Assembly: GCF_014202505.1 (NCBI RefSeq)
Contig: NZ_JACHGW010000002.1
Location: 248,001-312,000, forward strand
DNA: 64,000 bases
Reading direction: 5' to 3'
Source: Armatimonas rosea
GTDB taxonomy: Bacteria > Armatimonadota > Armatimonadia > Armatimonadales > Armatimonadaceae
Positions 41,065 to 48,433 of this stretch are shown in pieces. The translations under genes were made by a program, and so were the position numbers. Position 1 is the stretch's first letter. Each line of letters starts with the position of its first letter. Below the pieces are notes generated by a model. It was not told the origin of the DNA and did no database searches. It worked only from the letters and a program-made list of their open reading frames with translations.

Positions 41065-42377
41065 ACACCGTTTTTAGGGCACTGGTCGCCAACGACCTGC
41101 GTCTTTTTTTCTCCGACAAGCGGGCGATGGTCGCCACTATCTGTGTCCCGATCTTAATCGCCTCGTTCTTTGCGATGATCTTTGGCGGGGGCGGCGGTGA
41201 CAGCAAGAAAGCGGCGGTCGCGGTTCTGGTGGCGGACAACGACCAGAGCGCTGTCTCCCAGAAGATTATCGCGGGCCTCAAGAGCGAGGGGAGCTTTGCG
41301 GTCACCCCCGCCAGCGAGGCAGAGGCGCGCGCGGCGGTGGGCAAGGGCAAGGTCTCGGTGGCGCTGGTGATCCCGGCGGAGTTTGGCAAGCTCTCCGCGA
41401 GCGCTGTCTTTAACCCGCTAGCCCCTCGTCCCAAGCTCACGTTTCTCTATGATCCGTCGCACAACGCCGACCTGCAGCTCGCCCGTGGCCTGATGACCCA
41501 GCAGGTGATGCAGGTGGTCAGCCAGGAGGCCTTTGCCAACCCGGACACGAGCGGTGTCAGCGCAGCGCTGCAGAGTGTGGAGGTAGACACGACCCGTAGC
41601 CCGCAGGAGAGGTCCGCCCTTGTCAACCTGCTCAAGAGTGTCCAGAGCTACCAGAGCACGCCGCATACCGAGGGCACGGGCACGGAGCGGGGAGGGATGG
41701 GGATGTCCACGCCCTGTGAGCTTGCCAGCGAGGCCGTTGTTGCCAGTGGCACGGACTCTCCCAAGGACGCCAGCGGTGGAAAAGCGGGCGCGACCCATGT
41801 CTTTGTGGGGATGGGGATTCAGGGGCTGCTCTTCTTTGCCATTGACCTTGCGATTGGCATGGTGCGCGATCGGCGGCTGGGTCTCTGGAAGCGCCTGCGC
41901 GCCGCGCCGCTCTCCCGCCTGATGCTCCTGGGAAGCCGCTGGATCTCATCGGCGATCATCGGTCTCGTGGTGCTCGCGGCGGTGCTCGCCTTTGGGAGTG
42001 TCCTCTACGGCATTCGCATCCACGGGAGCCTGCTGGGGTTTGGCCTCTTGGCGGTCGCTTCGGCGCTGATGGTCAGCTCCTTTGGACTGCTGATCGCCGC
42101 GCTCGGGCGCACGGAGGGGCAGTGCCGCGCTGCTGCCGTGCCCGCGGTGCTGACCATGAGCTTTTTAGGGGGTGCCTGGATTCCTACCTTCATGATGCCC
42201 GCCTGGGTGCAGCCGGTCTCAAAAGCACTCCCGACCCGCTGGGCCGTGGACGGCTTCGACCTCGTGACCTGGCGCGGCCTAGGCCTCACCGAGGCACTCC
42301 CCGCCCTGGGGATCGTCACCGTCTTTGCCCTCGTGTTTGCGGGAATCGCGCTCGCCCGCTTCCGCTGGGAGGACTAG
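41061..42377 (+). CDS. ABC-2 type transporter permease
   Basis: 438 residues from ATG 41061. One membrane segment near the N-terminus (ICVPILIASFFAMIFGG) is followed by an extracytoplasmic region of about 220 residues, and then five C-terminal membrane helices with the YhgE/ABC-2 pattern, including FFAIDLAIGMVRDRRLGLWKRLRAAPLSR and the FLGGAWIPTFMMPAW loop. This architecture is typical of ABC-2 exporters such as NatB. Translationally coupled to the ATPase. Confidence 0.92.
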   Translation: MNTVFRALVANDLRLFFSDKRAMVATICVPILIASFFAMIFGGGGGDSKKAAVAVLVADNDQSAVSQKIIAGLKSEGSFAVTPASEAEARAAVGKGKVSVALVIPAEFGKLSASAVFNPLAPRPKLTFLYDPSHNADLQLARGLMTQQVMQVVSQEAFANPDTSGVSAALQSVEVDTTRSPQERSALVNLLKSVQSYQSTPHTEGTGTERGGMGMSTPCELASEAVVASGTDSPKDASGGKAGATHVFVGMGIQGLLFFAIDLAIGMVRDRRLGLWKRLRAAPLSRLMLLGSRWISSAIIGLVVLAAVLAFGSVLYGIRIHGSLLGFGLLAVASALMVSSFGLLIAALGRTEGQCRAAAVPAVLTMSFLGGAWIPTFMMPAWVQPVSKALPTRWAVDGFDLVTWRGLGLTEALPALGIVTVFALVFAGIALARFRWED

Positions 42378-42380
42378 GGG

Positions 42381-42689
42381 TCAGGGGGCTACGAGAAAGC
42401 GCCCGCTGCGGGAGCCCACTGTCGTGGCGAGGCGCAGCTCGTACTCGCCACGCTCTGCGGTGGTGGGGACATAGAGAGAGATCGAGTACTCTAGCTCCTG
42501 GCGCTGCACCAGGCCGATGGGACGCCAGATATCCGGGGGAGGGGTGGGGGGAATGCCGCCGTAGCTGGAGCCCTGAAAAACAAGCTCCTCATTGCACCAT
42601 ATCTGGAAAGCACCGCCGGTTGTACGGTTGTTTTCATCTAGGATGAGGCGGATTTTGCCGCCGGGAGAGACTTGGGGGAGAGAGGCCAT
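42381..42689 (-). CDS. hypothetical beta-rich protein
   Basis: 102 residues, no family recognised. Alternating strands (GGKIRLILDENNRTTGGAFQ, ELEYSISLYVPTTAERGEYEL) suggest an Ig-like or beta-sandwich fold. No signal peptide is seen. A minus-strand TACAAT ends 9 bases before the ATG. Convergent with the ABC permease gene (3 bases apart) and divergent from the DUF1080 gene. Confidence 0.6.
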   Translation of the reverse strand: MASLPQVSPGGKIRLILDENNRTTGGAFQIWCNEELVFQGSSYGGIPPTPPPDIWRPIGLVQRQELEYSISLYVPTTAERGEYELRLATTVGSRSGRFLVAP

Positions 42690-42698
42690 CTAGGCACG

Positions 42699-42704
42699 AT
42701 TGTA
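42699..42704 (-). promoter_or_regulatory. -10 box near the start of a hypothetical gene
   Basis: Minus-strand TACAAT ends 9 bases before ATG 42689; a nearly leaderless transcript is likely. Confidence 0.45.
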
Positions 42705-42767
42705 CCATAGTAAAACTTGTATCAAACCTTGCGAGCTGTTCCGCTTGTGAGGAAACAGATTTTTCGT

Positions 42768-42773
42768 TACACT
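42768..42773 (+). promoter_or_regulatory. -10 box of a leaderless transcript
   Basis: TACACT ends 6 bases before ATG 42780 and so supports that start over 42717. Confidence 0.55.
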
Positions 42774-42779
42774 ACGGCT

Positions 42780-43484
42780 ATGCGATTTTTTCAAGATGGT
42801 TACACCGACACTCCCTTCTTGCCGGGCGGCAAGTGGCGTGTCCATGACAAGTTCCGCCCTCGTCCTGCGGTCGTGACGCCTCCAAAGGAGGGGCCCTTTA
42901 CGCCGCCGCCCGCCGATGCCAAGGTTCTCTTCGATGGCACCAACACCGATGCTTGGACCCGCCCCTGGAAGATCGAGGACGGTGCGATGGTGGTGACCAA
43001 GGGCCTCGGGAGCAACGAGACCAAGGAGAAGTTTGGGGACATGCAGCTCCACCTGGAGTTCGCCACCCCCGTGGAGGTCAAGGGCAATGGCCAGGGCCGT
43101 GGCAACTCGGGTGTGATTATCCAGGGCCGCTACGAGATCCAGGTGCTTGATTCCTACAACAATGAGACCTACGCCGACGGTCAGTGCGGCGCGGTCTATG
43201 GGCAGAACCCGCCGCTGGTGAACGCCTGCCGCAAGCCGGGTGAGTGGCAAGCCTACGACATTCTCTACACCGCGCCCAAGTTCGCCGCCGATGGCAAGCT
43301 AGAGAGCCCGGCCTACGTGACCGTGATCCACAATGGGATTCTCCTGCACAACCACCGGGAGATCCTCTGGCCCGTGGCACACCGCGATGTCAATAAGTAC
43401 GCCGCGCATGGCCCCGCGCCGCTCCAGCTGCAGGACCACGGCAACCCCACCCGCTTCCGCAATATCTGGATTCGGCCCCTGTAG
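42780..43484 (+). CDS. DUF1080 (3-keto-disaccharide hydrolase-type) protein
   Basis: 234 residues from ATG 42780. The concanavalin-like fold is shown by KVLFDGTNTDAWTRPWKIEDGAMVV, FGDMQLHLEFATP, GRGNSGVIIQGRYEIQVLDSY and LQDHGNPTRFRNIWIRPL, all standard DUF1080 blocks. No signal peptide is visible. Members cleave 3-keto-glycosides in some Bacteroidota and Planctomycetes pathways; the partner dehydrogenase is not in the window, so activity is an inference from family. Confidence 0.9.
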   Translation: MRFFQDGYTDTPFLPGGKWRVHDKFRPRPAVVTPPKEGPFTPPPADAKVLFDGTNTDAWTRPWKIEDGAMVVTKGLGSNETKEKFGDMQLHLEFATPVEVKGNGQGRGNSGVIIQGRYEIQVLDSYNNETYADGQCGAVYGQNPPLVNACRKPGEWQAYDILYTAPKFAADGKLESPAYVTVIHNGILLHNHREILWPVAHRDVNKYAAHGPAPLQLQDHGNPTRFRNIWIRPL

Positions 43485-43496
43485 ACGCCCTTCCGA

Positions 43497-43988
43497 CTAG
43501 GCTCCCCCATCATTGGGGGCTGGGGGGGCAAAGATCGGGCCACGCGTCTTGCGTAGCAGCAGCTCCGCGTGGCCCGTTACCAAGAAGTTCTCCAGTCGCC
43601 CGACTTGCTCAAAGCCGTGCCGCGCGTAGAGCCGCTGGGCATCGGTGTTGAAGTCGGTGACACAGATAAACATGTTGTTGTGCCGCGCGAAGATGCGCTC
43701 CTCGGCAAAGCCAATCAGTGCGCTGCCGATCCCCCGGCCGCGCTGCTCCGGCGCGACACAGAGAATCTGCAGGTAGCCCACAAACGGCCCGCCAAAGTTG
43801 AGCAACGCAATCCCCACGGGCGTGTCGTCGCTGTCCACGGCCACCCACTTCTCCAGCCCGACCCGCCGCAAGGCCCACTCGCTCTTTGCTTGATCGAACC
43901 CAAGCGCAATCCACGGCTCCGACGCCGTCAGCCAGCCCGCACAGCGCTCCACTTCGTCCTCGGCCAGCTCCCGAAAGGTCATGTCCAT
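43497..43988 (-). CDS. GNAT family N-acetyltransferase
   Basis: 163 residues from ATG 43988, chosen because TACACT ends 6 bases upstream and homology begins there (MDMTFRELAEDEVERC). The acetyl-CoA loop is VAPEQRGRGIGSALIGFAEE, followed by FICVTDFNTDAQRLYARHGFEQVGRLENF. Acceptor unknown. The last 12 residues (including FAPPAPNDGGA) are encoded by a repeat also found inside the DUF1501 gene. Confidence 0.9.
   Translation of the reverse strand: MDMTFRELAEDEVERCAGWLTASEPWIALGFDQAKSEWALRRVGLEKWVAVDSDDTPVGIALLNFGGPFVGYLQILCVAPEQRGRGIGSALIGFAEERIFARHNNMFICVTDFNTDAQRLYARHGFEQVGRLENFLVTGHAELLLRKTRGPIFAPPAPNDGGA
43501..43533. repeat. REP-E element, copy in the GNAT gene
   Basis: 33 bases starting GCTCCCCCAT and containing TTGGGGGC and a G7 run. 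It matches 48552-48584 at 29 of 33 positions, though the host frames and strands differ. Confidence 0.7.
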
Positions 43989-43994
43989 GGCCTC

Positions 43995-44000
43995 AGTGTA
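43995..44000 (-). promoter_or_regulatory. -10 box of a leaderless transcript
   Basis: Minus-strand TACACT ends 6 bases before ATG 43988. Confidence 0.55.
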
Positions 44001-44023
44001 CAAGAAACCTCTTCCTAAAGTAA

Positions 44024-44141
44024 CCCGGACAACGAGTGTCCGGGCTTGAGAGGACGACGGGCACCTGCGTGCCCAGTAGATTCGGTTGGCTGCGAAGGCA
44101 GCCGTAGCCCTTTTAAGCCCGGACACTCGTTGTCCGGGCTT
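44024..44141. repeat. REP-A inverted pair (BIME-like)
   Basis: Left unit: 8-bp stem CCCGGACA around ACGAG (44024-44044) plus tail CTTGAGAGGACGACGG. Right unit, reversed: 11-bp stem (44115-44141) plus minus-strand tail CTTAAAAGGGCTACGGCTG. The spacer is about 40 bases. It fills the gap between the divergent GNAT and DUF1152 genes. Confidence 0.85.
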
Positions 44142-44170
44142 CCTCGTTCCTCGGGCATTTTTAAAAGATG

Positions 44171-44176
44171 TACAAT
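44171..44176 (+). promoter_or_regulatory. -10 box of a leaderless transcript
   Basis: TACAAT ends 5 bases before ATG 44182. Confidence 0.58.
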
Positions 44177-44181
44177 CAAAC

Positions 44182-45144
44182 ATGGATTTTCTGAAGCTCC
44201 CTATTCTTGAGCGGCTCCAGAGTGCGCAGACAATCTTGCTAGCCGGGGCGGGCGGCGGCTACGATATCTTCGCGGGGCTCCCTCTCTACTTTGCCTTGAA
44301 GGCGCAGGGCAAGACCGTCCACCTGGCCAATCTTTCCTTTAGTTCGATCTATGCCAGTAATGGCAAGCGCATCGGTGAGGTGAATGAGCATGTTGTCCGG
44401 GTGACCCATGAGACACAGCCCGAGCTGTCCTACTTTCCCGAGCTCTATCTCGCGCAGTGGTTCTGGGAGAAGCGGCGCGAGAAGGTACCGATTTACTGCT
44501 TCGATAGGACAGGCCCGCGGCCGCTCACGGCGATGTACCAGCACCTGGTGCGCCACTTGGGCGGCGTGGATGCGCTCGTTCTGGTCGATGGGGGAACCGA
44601 TAGCCTGATGCGCGGCGATGAGCCCAAGCTAGGGACACCCGAGGAGGACCTGGCCTCGCTGCTGGCCGCCGATGCCCTGCAGGGGGTGGGGAGCAAGTCG
44701 CTGGTCTGCCTGGGGTTTGGGATCGATGTCTTTCATGGGGTCTGTCACCACTATTTCCTAGAGGCGGTGGCAGAGCTGACCGAGAAAAACGCCTACCTGG
44801 GCTGCTGGTCGCTCCTACCACACCTCCCCGAGGTCAAGGCGTTTTCCGCCGCCTACGACTACACACGAAAGCACATGCAGAGCAGCATTGTAAACTCGTC
44901 GATCCTGGCGGCGATTGAGGGGAAGTTCGGCAACTGGCACGAGACGACGCGCACCGAGGGCAGCGAGCTCTACATTAACCCGCTCATGGGGCTCTACTGG
45001 GCCTTCGACCTGCCGGCCGTCGTGGAGCGCCATCTCTTCATCCGCGAGCTGGCAGAGCACGACGAGTGGATTGACCTCGCCCGCGCGATCTTCCAGCGCC
45101 ACCTGAACCTGGAAAAGCGCGAGTGGAAGCACTTGCCGATGTAG
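44182..45144 (+). CDS. DUF1152 family protein
   Basis: 320 residues from ATG 44182, selected by the TACAAT box 5 bases upstream; a 32-codon extension into the repeat is rejected. The Rossmann-like start TILLAGAGGGYDIFAGLPLYFAL, then VHLANLSFSSI and LVLVDGGTDSLMRGDE, are the DUF1152 blocks. A later GFGIDVFHGVCHHYFLEAVAEL is also conserved. The fold suggests nucleotide or SAM binding, but no activity is established. Cytoplasmic. Confidence 0.88.
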   Translation: MDFLKLPILERLQSAQTILLAGAGGGYDIFAGLPLYFALKAQGKTVHLANLSFSSIYASNGKRIGEVNEHVVRVTHETQPELSYFPELYLAQWFWEKRREKVPIYCFDRTGPRPLTAMYQHLVRHLGGVDALVLVDGGTDSLMRGDEPKLGTPEEDLASLLAADALQGVGSKSLVCLGFGIDVFHGVCHHYFLEAVAELTEKNAYLGCWSLLPHLPEVKAFSAAYDYTRKHMQSSIVNSSILAAIEGKFGNWHETTRTEGSELYINPLMGLYWAFDLPAVVERHLFIRELAEHDEWIDLARAIFQRHLNLEKREWKHLPM

Positions 45145-45157
45145 GACAGGGGAGATC

Positions 45158-45318
45158 AAAGGCCATCTCCCCCGGCCTCGTCCCTCGGCCACCCCCTCTT
45201 CCCCGGTTCGCTCCTTCGTCGCGGGAAGAGGGGCAACCGGAAAGCCTCTCTTCCCGGTGAGGAACGAACCAGCAGGGGAAGAGAGGTGGCGAGCCCTAGC
45301 GAGCCGGAGAGATGGCTT
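45158..45318. repeat. C/G-rich palindromic repeat block
   Basis: About 160 bases with paired runs (CCCCTCTTCCCC with GGGAAGAGGGG; CTCTCTTCCC with GGGAAGAGAGG) and a GAGGAACGA core. Its central part resembles the insert in the GT2 gene near 54640-54720. No gene is seen in it. Confidence 0.55.
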
Positions 45319-45323
45319 TTAGG

Positions 45324-45329
45324 TACAAT
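45324..45329 (+). promoter_or_regulatory. -10 box of a leaderless transcript
   Basis: TACAAT ends 7 bases before ATG 45337 and excludes the upstream in-frame ATG at 45286. Confidence 0.58.
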
Positions 45330-45336
45330 ACCGACC

Positions 45337-46392
45337 ATGTTAAATTTTGACTTATTGAAGACGTTGTGTGAGACACCGGGGATTCCTTCCCGCGAGGAGC
45401 CGATTCGCGAGGTCGTGATCGAGGCGCTGACGCCGCTGGTGGACTCGGTCTCGGTGGACGTGATGGGCAATGTGATCGGGCACAAAAAAGGGACGGGAGG
45501 CCCCAAGGTGCTGATCGCGGCGCACATGGACGAGATCGGGTTTATGGTCAAGCACATCGACGACAAGGGATTTATCCGCCTGCAGCCGGTGGGGGGATTC
45601 GACCCGCGCAACCTGGTTGCCCAGCGGGTCTGGGTGCATGGGTTTGCGGGCGAGTCGCTGCTCGGGGCGCTCATGCCCTCTAGCAAGCCGATCCACACCG
45701 CCAGCGCCGAGGAGCTTGCCCGCCCGCCGAAGCTGGAGGGGCTCTTTGTGGACCTGGGGCTCCCCGCCGACGAAGTAAAGAAGAAAGTGGAGATCGGCGA
45801 TCAGGTGACCTTGGCACGTACCTGCGAGCAGATCGGGAACCATATCACGTCCAAGACCCTCGACAACCGCCTCTCGGTCTTTATCATGATCGAGGCGATT
45901 CGTGCGATGAGCGGCCACCAGTGCGAGATCTACGCCGTGGCGACGGTTCAAGAGGAAGTGGGCCTGCGTGGCGCGACGCCGGCGGCCTACGCCCTGGAGC
46001 CCGATATCGCGATCGCGCTCGATGTCACCCTGGCGCTGGATATCCCCGGCGGCGATGCGGCGGAGCAGATCACCCAGCTCGGCAAGGGCACCGCCATCAA
46101 GATCATGGACTCGTCGCTGCTGTGCCACCCCAAGCTCGTGCGCCACTTCCGCGATGTCGCCGAGGCCCAGAGTATCCCTTACCAGCTGGAGATTCTCGCC
46201 CGCGGCGGCACCGATGCCGGCGGGATGCAGCGCGTGCGGGGCGGCATTCCCAGCTTCACGCTCTCGACCCCCTGCCGCTATGTCCACACGGTCAATGAGT
46301 CGGCCGCGGTCTCGGATATCGAGGCGAGCATCCAGCTACTCTCTGCTTGGCTGGAAGAGGCCCACACCCGTACCTACGGCTACAACGCGTAG
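45337..46392 (+). CDS. M42 family metallo-aminopeptidase
   Basis: 351 residues from ATG 45337. Binuclear metal site residues are visible: AAHMDEIGFMV (His, Asp), SKTLDNRLSV (bridging Asp), the catalytic Glu pair in TVQEEVGLRGA, ALDVTLALDIPGG (Asp) and the late HTVNESA His. GGTDAGGMQ is the substrate loop. M42 peptidases form 12-subunit tetrahedral shells and trim peptides in the cytoplasm; some are annotated as endoglucanase M or glutamyl/leucyl aminopeptidases. Specificity is not predictable here. Confidence 0.94.
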   Translation: MLNFDLLKTLCETPGIPSREEPIREVVIEALTPLVDSVSVDVMGNVIGHKKGTGGPKVLIAAHMDEIGFMVKHIDDKGFIRLQPVGGFDPRNLVAQRVWVHGFAGESLLGALMPSSKPIHTASAEELARPPKLEGLFVDLGLPADEVKKKVEIGDQVTLARTCEQIGNHITSKTLDNRLSVFIMIEAIRAMSGHQCEIYAVATVQEEVGLRGATPAAYALEPDIAIALDVTLALDIPGGDAAEQITQLGKGTAIKIMDSSLLCHPKLVRHFRDVAEAQSIPYQLEILARGGTDAGGMQRVRGGIPSFTLSTPCRYVHTVNESAAVSDIEASIQLLSAWLEEAHTRTYGYNA

Positions 46393-46406
46393 AGAGCTCG
46401 CCGTTT

Positions 46407-46541
46407 GATCGCCCCCGTGGGAGGGGGGCGTCAACGAGTGCTTCGCGCTAGAAAGGCCTCCGGCCATACCAAATTATGGCCGGAGGCCTTCGTGTCGGAG
46501 CCCGCGACGACAGATAGACGCCCCCGTTCATGGGGGCGATC
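46407..46541. repeat. REP-C composite palindromic element
   Basis: 135 bases. The ends are inverted GC hairpins (46407-46432 and 46517-46541). The centre is a perfect 16-bp stem (46453-46468 with 46475-46490). The left hairpin is the exact reverse complement of 20678-20703. It may also serve as a transcript end for the convergent M42 and lexA genes. Confidence 0.78.
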
Positions 46542-46567
46542 ACAAACGGGGGCGATCACACGGCGAG

Positions 46568-47179
46568 CTAGTTGTACTGCCGCATCGTCAGCACGACCTT
46601 GCCCAGGATGCTGGCGTTCTTGGTGATGATAGGTTTCATGTACTTGTTCTCCGGCTGGAGGCGAATCCCATTGTCACCGGCGGGGTAGAACGTCTTGACC
46701 GTCGCTTCATCCTCGATCAGCGCCACCACAATCTCGCCGGAGTTGGCGGTCTCTTGCTTGCGCACCACGACCAGGTCGCCATCGAAGATTCCCGCGTCCA
46801 TCATCGAGTCGCCCTTGATCTTGAGCATGAAGCAGTCTGCATCACGGGGAACAAGCGCCTCGGGGAGGGGGTAGCTCTCCTCGATATTCTCGGTCGCAAA
46901 GATCGGAGCACCCGCCGCCACGCGGCCCAGGAGGGGAACCGTGACCGTGCGCCGACGGGTCATCGGGGCACCGTCCATGAGTAGCTCCACCGAGCGGTAC
47001 TTATAGGGGTCGCGCTTGATGTAGCCCTTCTCCTGCAGTGAGTTCAGGTGCTTCTGGACGGAGCACGACGAGCGCAGGCCCGTGAGCTTTCCGATCTCGC
47101 GCACGGTGGGAGCTTGCCCGTCACGCATCAGTGCCTGACGGATCACTTCTAGAATCTCTTGTTGTTTGGCCGATAGCAT
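46568..47179 (-). CDS. lexA: SOS repressor LexA
   Basis: 203 residues from ATG 47179 with GAGGAAG upstream; a longer frame is rejected because homology starts at LSAKQQEILEVIRQ. The winged-helix recognition region (PTVREIGKLTGLRSSCSVQKHLNSLQ) is recognisable. The autocleavage bond lies in GRVAAGAPIF (Ala-Gly), the nucleophile in KGDSMMDAGI and the general base in ATVKTFYPAG, all conserved. RecA-stimulated self-cleavage would derepress SOS genes. Confidence 0.96.
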   Translation of the reverse strand: MLSAKQQEILEVIRQALMRDGQAPTVREIGKLTGLRSSCSVQKHLNSLQEKGYIKRDPYKYRSVELLMDGAPMTRRRTVTVPLLGRVAAGAPIFATENIEESYPLPEALVPRDADCFMLKIKGDSMMDAGIFDGDLVVVRKQETANSGEIVVALIEDEATVKTFYPAGDNGIRLQPENKYMKPIITKNASILGKVVLTMRQYN

Positions 47180-47213
47180 TACATCACTTCCTCTCAGGTA
47201 AAAGTTTGTTTGC

Positions 47214-47229
47214 AGGGAGTATACACTAG
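47214..47229 (-). promoter_or_regulatory. lexA promoter with imperfect palindrome
   Basis: Minus-strand TATACT (47223-47218) is the likely -10. It lies within AGTGTATACT, which is symmetric at 8 of 10 positions and could be an autoregulatory LexA site. No known Gram-positive or proteobacterial LexA box matches. Confidence 0.35.
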
Positions 47230-47251
47230 TTTGCCCTTTTTTGCCACGCGG

Positions 47252-47257
47252 TAGAAT
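47252..47257 (+). promoter_or_regulatory. -10 box of a leaderless transcript
   Basis: TAGAAT ends 7 bases before ATG 47265. The preceding GCCACGCG-G-TAGA recurs almost identically before the Gly-rich peptide gene at 49915. Confidence 0.52.
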
Positions 47258-47264
47258 GAGGGCC

Positions 47265-48209
47265 ATGCTTGTCGAGTTTGGGTTTCTCTTTGGGAAGGTG
47301 CTCGCGCCGATTCTGCTCCTTGTGGCGCTGGGGGCCCTGCTCAAGAAGCGCCACCCGGTCGAGATGCAGACCCTCTCCAACCTCCAGCTCTATCTGTTTA
47401 TCCCTGCATTTCTCTTTGTCCATATCGCCGACTCCAAGCTGACCCTGCCGCAGATCGGGGGGATCGCGGGGACTATCTTGCTGATCCAGGGGCTCTTGGC
47501 GCTCCCGCTCTACGGTCTCCTGCGCTGGCGCAAGGTCCCGCAGGAGACCCTCGCCGTGGTCTTGCTGGCATCGGTGATCTTCAATGCGGGCAACTTTGGG
47601 ATTCCTGTGGCTCTGCGCGCCTTTGGCAAGCCCGGCGGTGAGGTGCAGGCGCTGGTGATCATGACGGCTAATCTCTCGCTCTGGGTGCTGGGCTACGGCC
47701 TCTCCGCGGCGATCACAGGAGGCGGCTGGCAGGGGCTCAAGGAGATCCTCAAGCTCCCGATTCTCTATGTCATGGCGGCGGGGCTGACCGTCCGCGCCAC
47801 CGGCTGGCACCTCCCCGAGCCCATCGACTACGCCCTGCACCTGGTCTCCGATGGCCTCGTTCCCCTTGCCCTGGTGACCCTCGGCGTCCAGCTGGCGACC
47901 CAGTGGCGGCTCCCACGCTGGAAGCTCATTCTGCCGGTCGCCTTCTTCAAGCTCCTCGCCTTACCCGCGATTGCGGGGCTGGTGGTCTGGAAGCTCGGGC
48001 TCTGGCCCTGGCCCGGCGCCCAGCTGATCGTCGCCTCTGCCGGCCCCACTGCGGTGAACTCCATCTTCCTGGCTATCGAGCAAAAAGGCGATGTCGAGCT
48101 CGCCGCAGAGTGTGTCTTCTGGAATACCCTGCTCTCGGCCATCACGGTGACCATCATCCTCGCCGTGGTGATCCGCCTGGGAGGTGTCCCGCCAGGAATG
48201 TCACAGTAG
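47265..48209 (+). CDS. AEC (auxin efflux carrier-type) transporter
   Basis: 314 residues from ATG 47265, about ten membrane segments in two five-helix halves. The first half has LLVALGALLKKRHPVEMQTLSNLQLYLFIPAFLF and the second VVLLASVIFNAGNFGIPVALRAFG with the characteristic crossover N-x-GNFG-x-P. ASAGPTAVNSIFLA near residue 265 is the second-half conserved patch. AEC members export malate, malonate or auxin-like carboxylates; the substrate here is unknown. Confidence 0.92.
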   Translation: MLVEFGFLFGKVLAPILLLVALGALLKKRHPVEMQTLSNLQLYLFIPAFLFVHIADSKLTLPQIGGIAGTILLIQGLLALPLYGLLRWRKVPQETLAVVLLASVIFNAGNFGIPVALRAFGKPGGEVQALVIMTANLSLWVLGYGLSAAITGGGWQGLKEILKLPILYVMAAGLTVRATGWHLPEPIDYALHLVSDGLVPLALVTLGVQLATQWRLPRWKLILPVAFFKLLALPAIAGLVVWKLGLWPWPGAQLIVASAGPTAVNSIFLAIEQKGDVELAAECVFWNTLLSAITVTIILAVVIRLGGVPPGMSQ

Positions 48210-48261
48210 CTGCGGGTCGCGTCTTGTGTGTTGTGATGTGTATTGTGTGCAACTTCCTACT

Positions 48262-48388
48262 GCACGATAAACGTGCGGCTATTGGGCGCCCGCCCAGAGG
48301 GCACCCGGCGCCGCGCCTTCAGCGGATTTTTACCGACGAGGAACGAGGAGACGGCCAAAGGCCCTACAGCAGGACGTTTATCGTCCCT
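48262..48388. repeat. REP-B inverted pair (ATAAA loop)
   Basis: Left hairpin 48262-48276: GCACG, loop ATAAA, CGTGC, tail GGCTATTGGGC. Right hairpin 48372-48386, reversed: on the minus strand GGACG, loop ATAAA, CGTCC, tail TGCTGTAGGGC. The middle contains GACGAGGAACGAGGAG, echoing the REP-A core. It fills the gap before the DUF1501 gene. Confidence 0.72.
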
Positions 48389-48433
48389 GATGTTTGTGCA
48401 GGAATAATCCCCCGTCGCCGCGAACCGTAGAGT

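Noticed and set aside
44086-44181. N-terminal extension of the DUF1152 gene
   Set aside because: It reads through the REP-A pair and the -10 box; DUF1152 homology starts at 44182.
44024-46541. CRISPR array
   Set aside because: Repeats here are palindromic pairs of different families, not regularly spaced direct repeats, and there are no cas genes.
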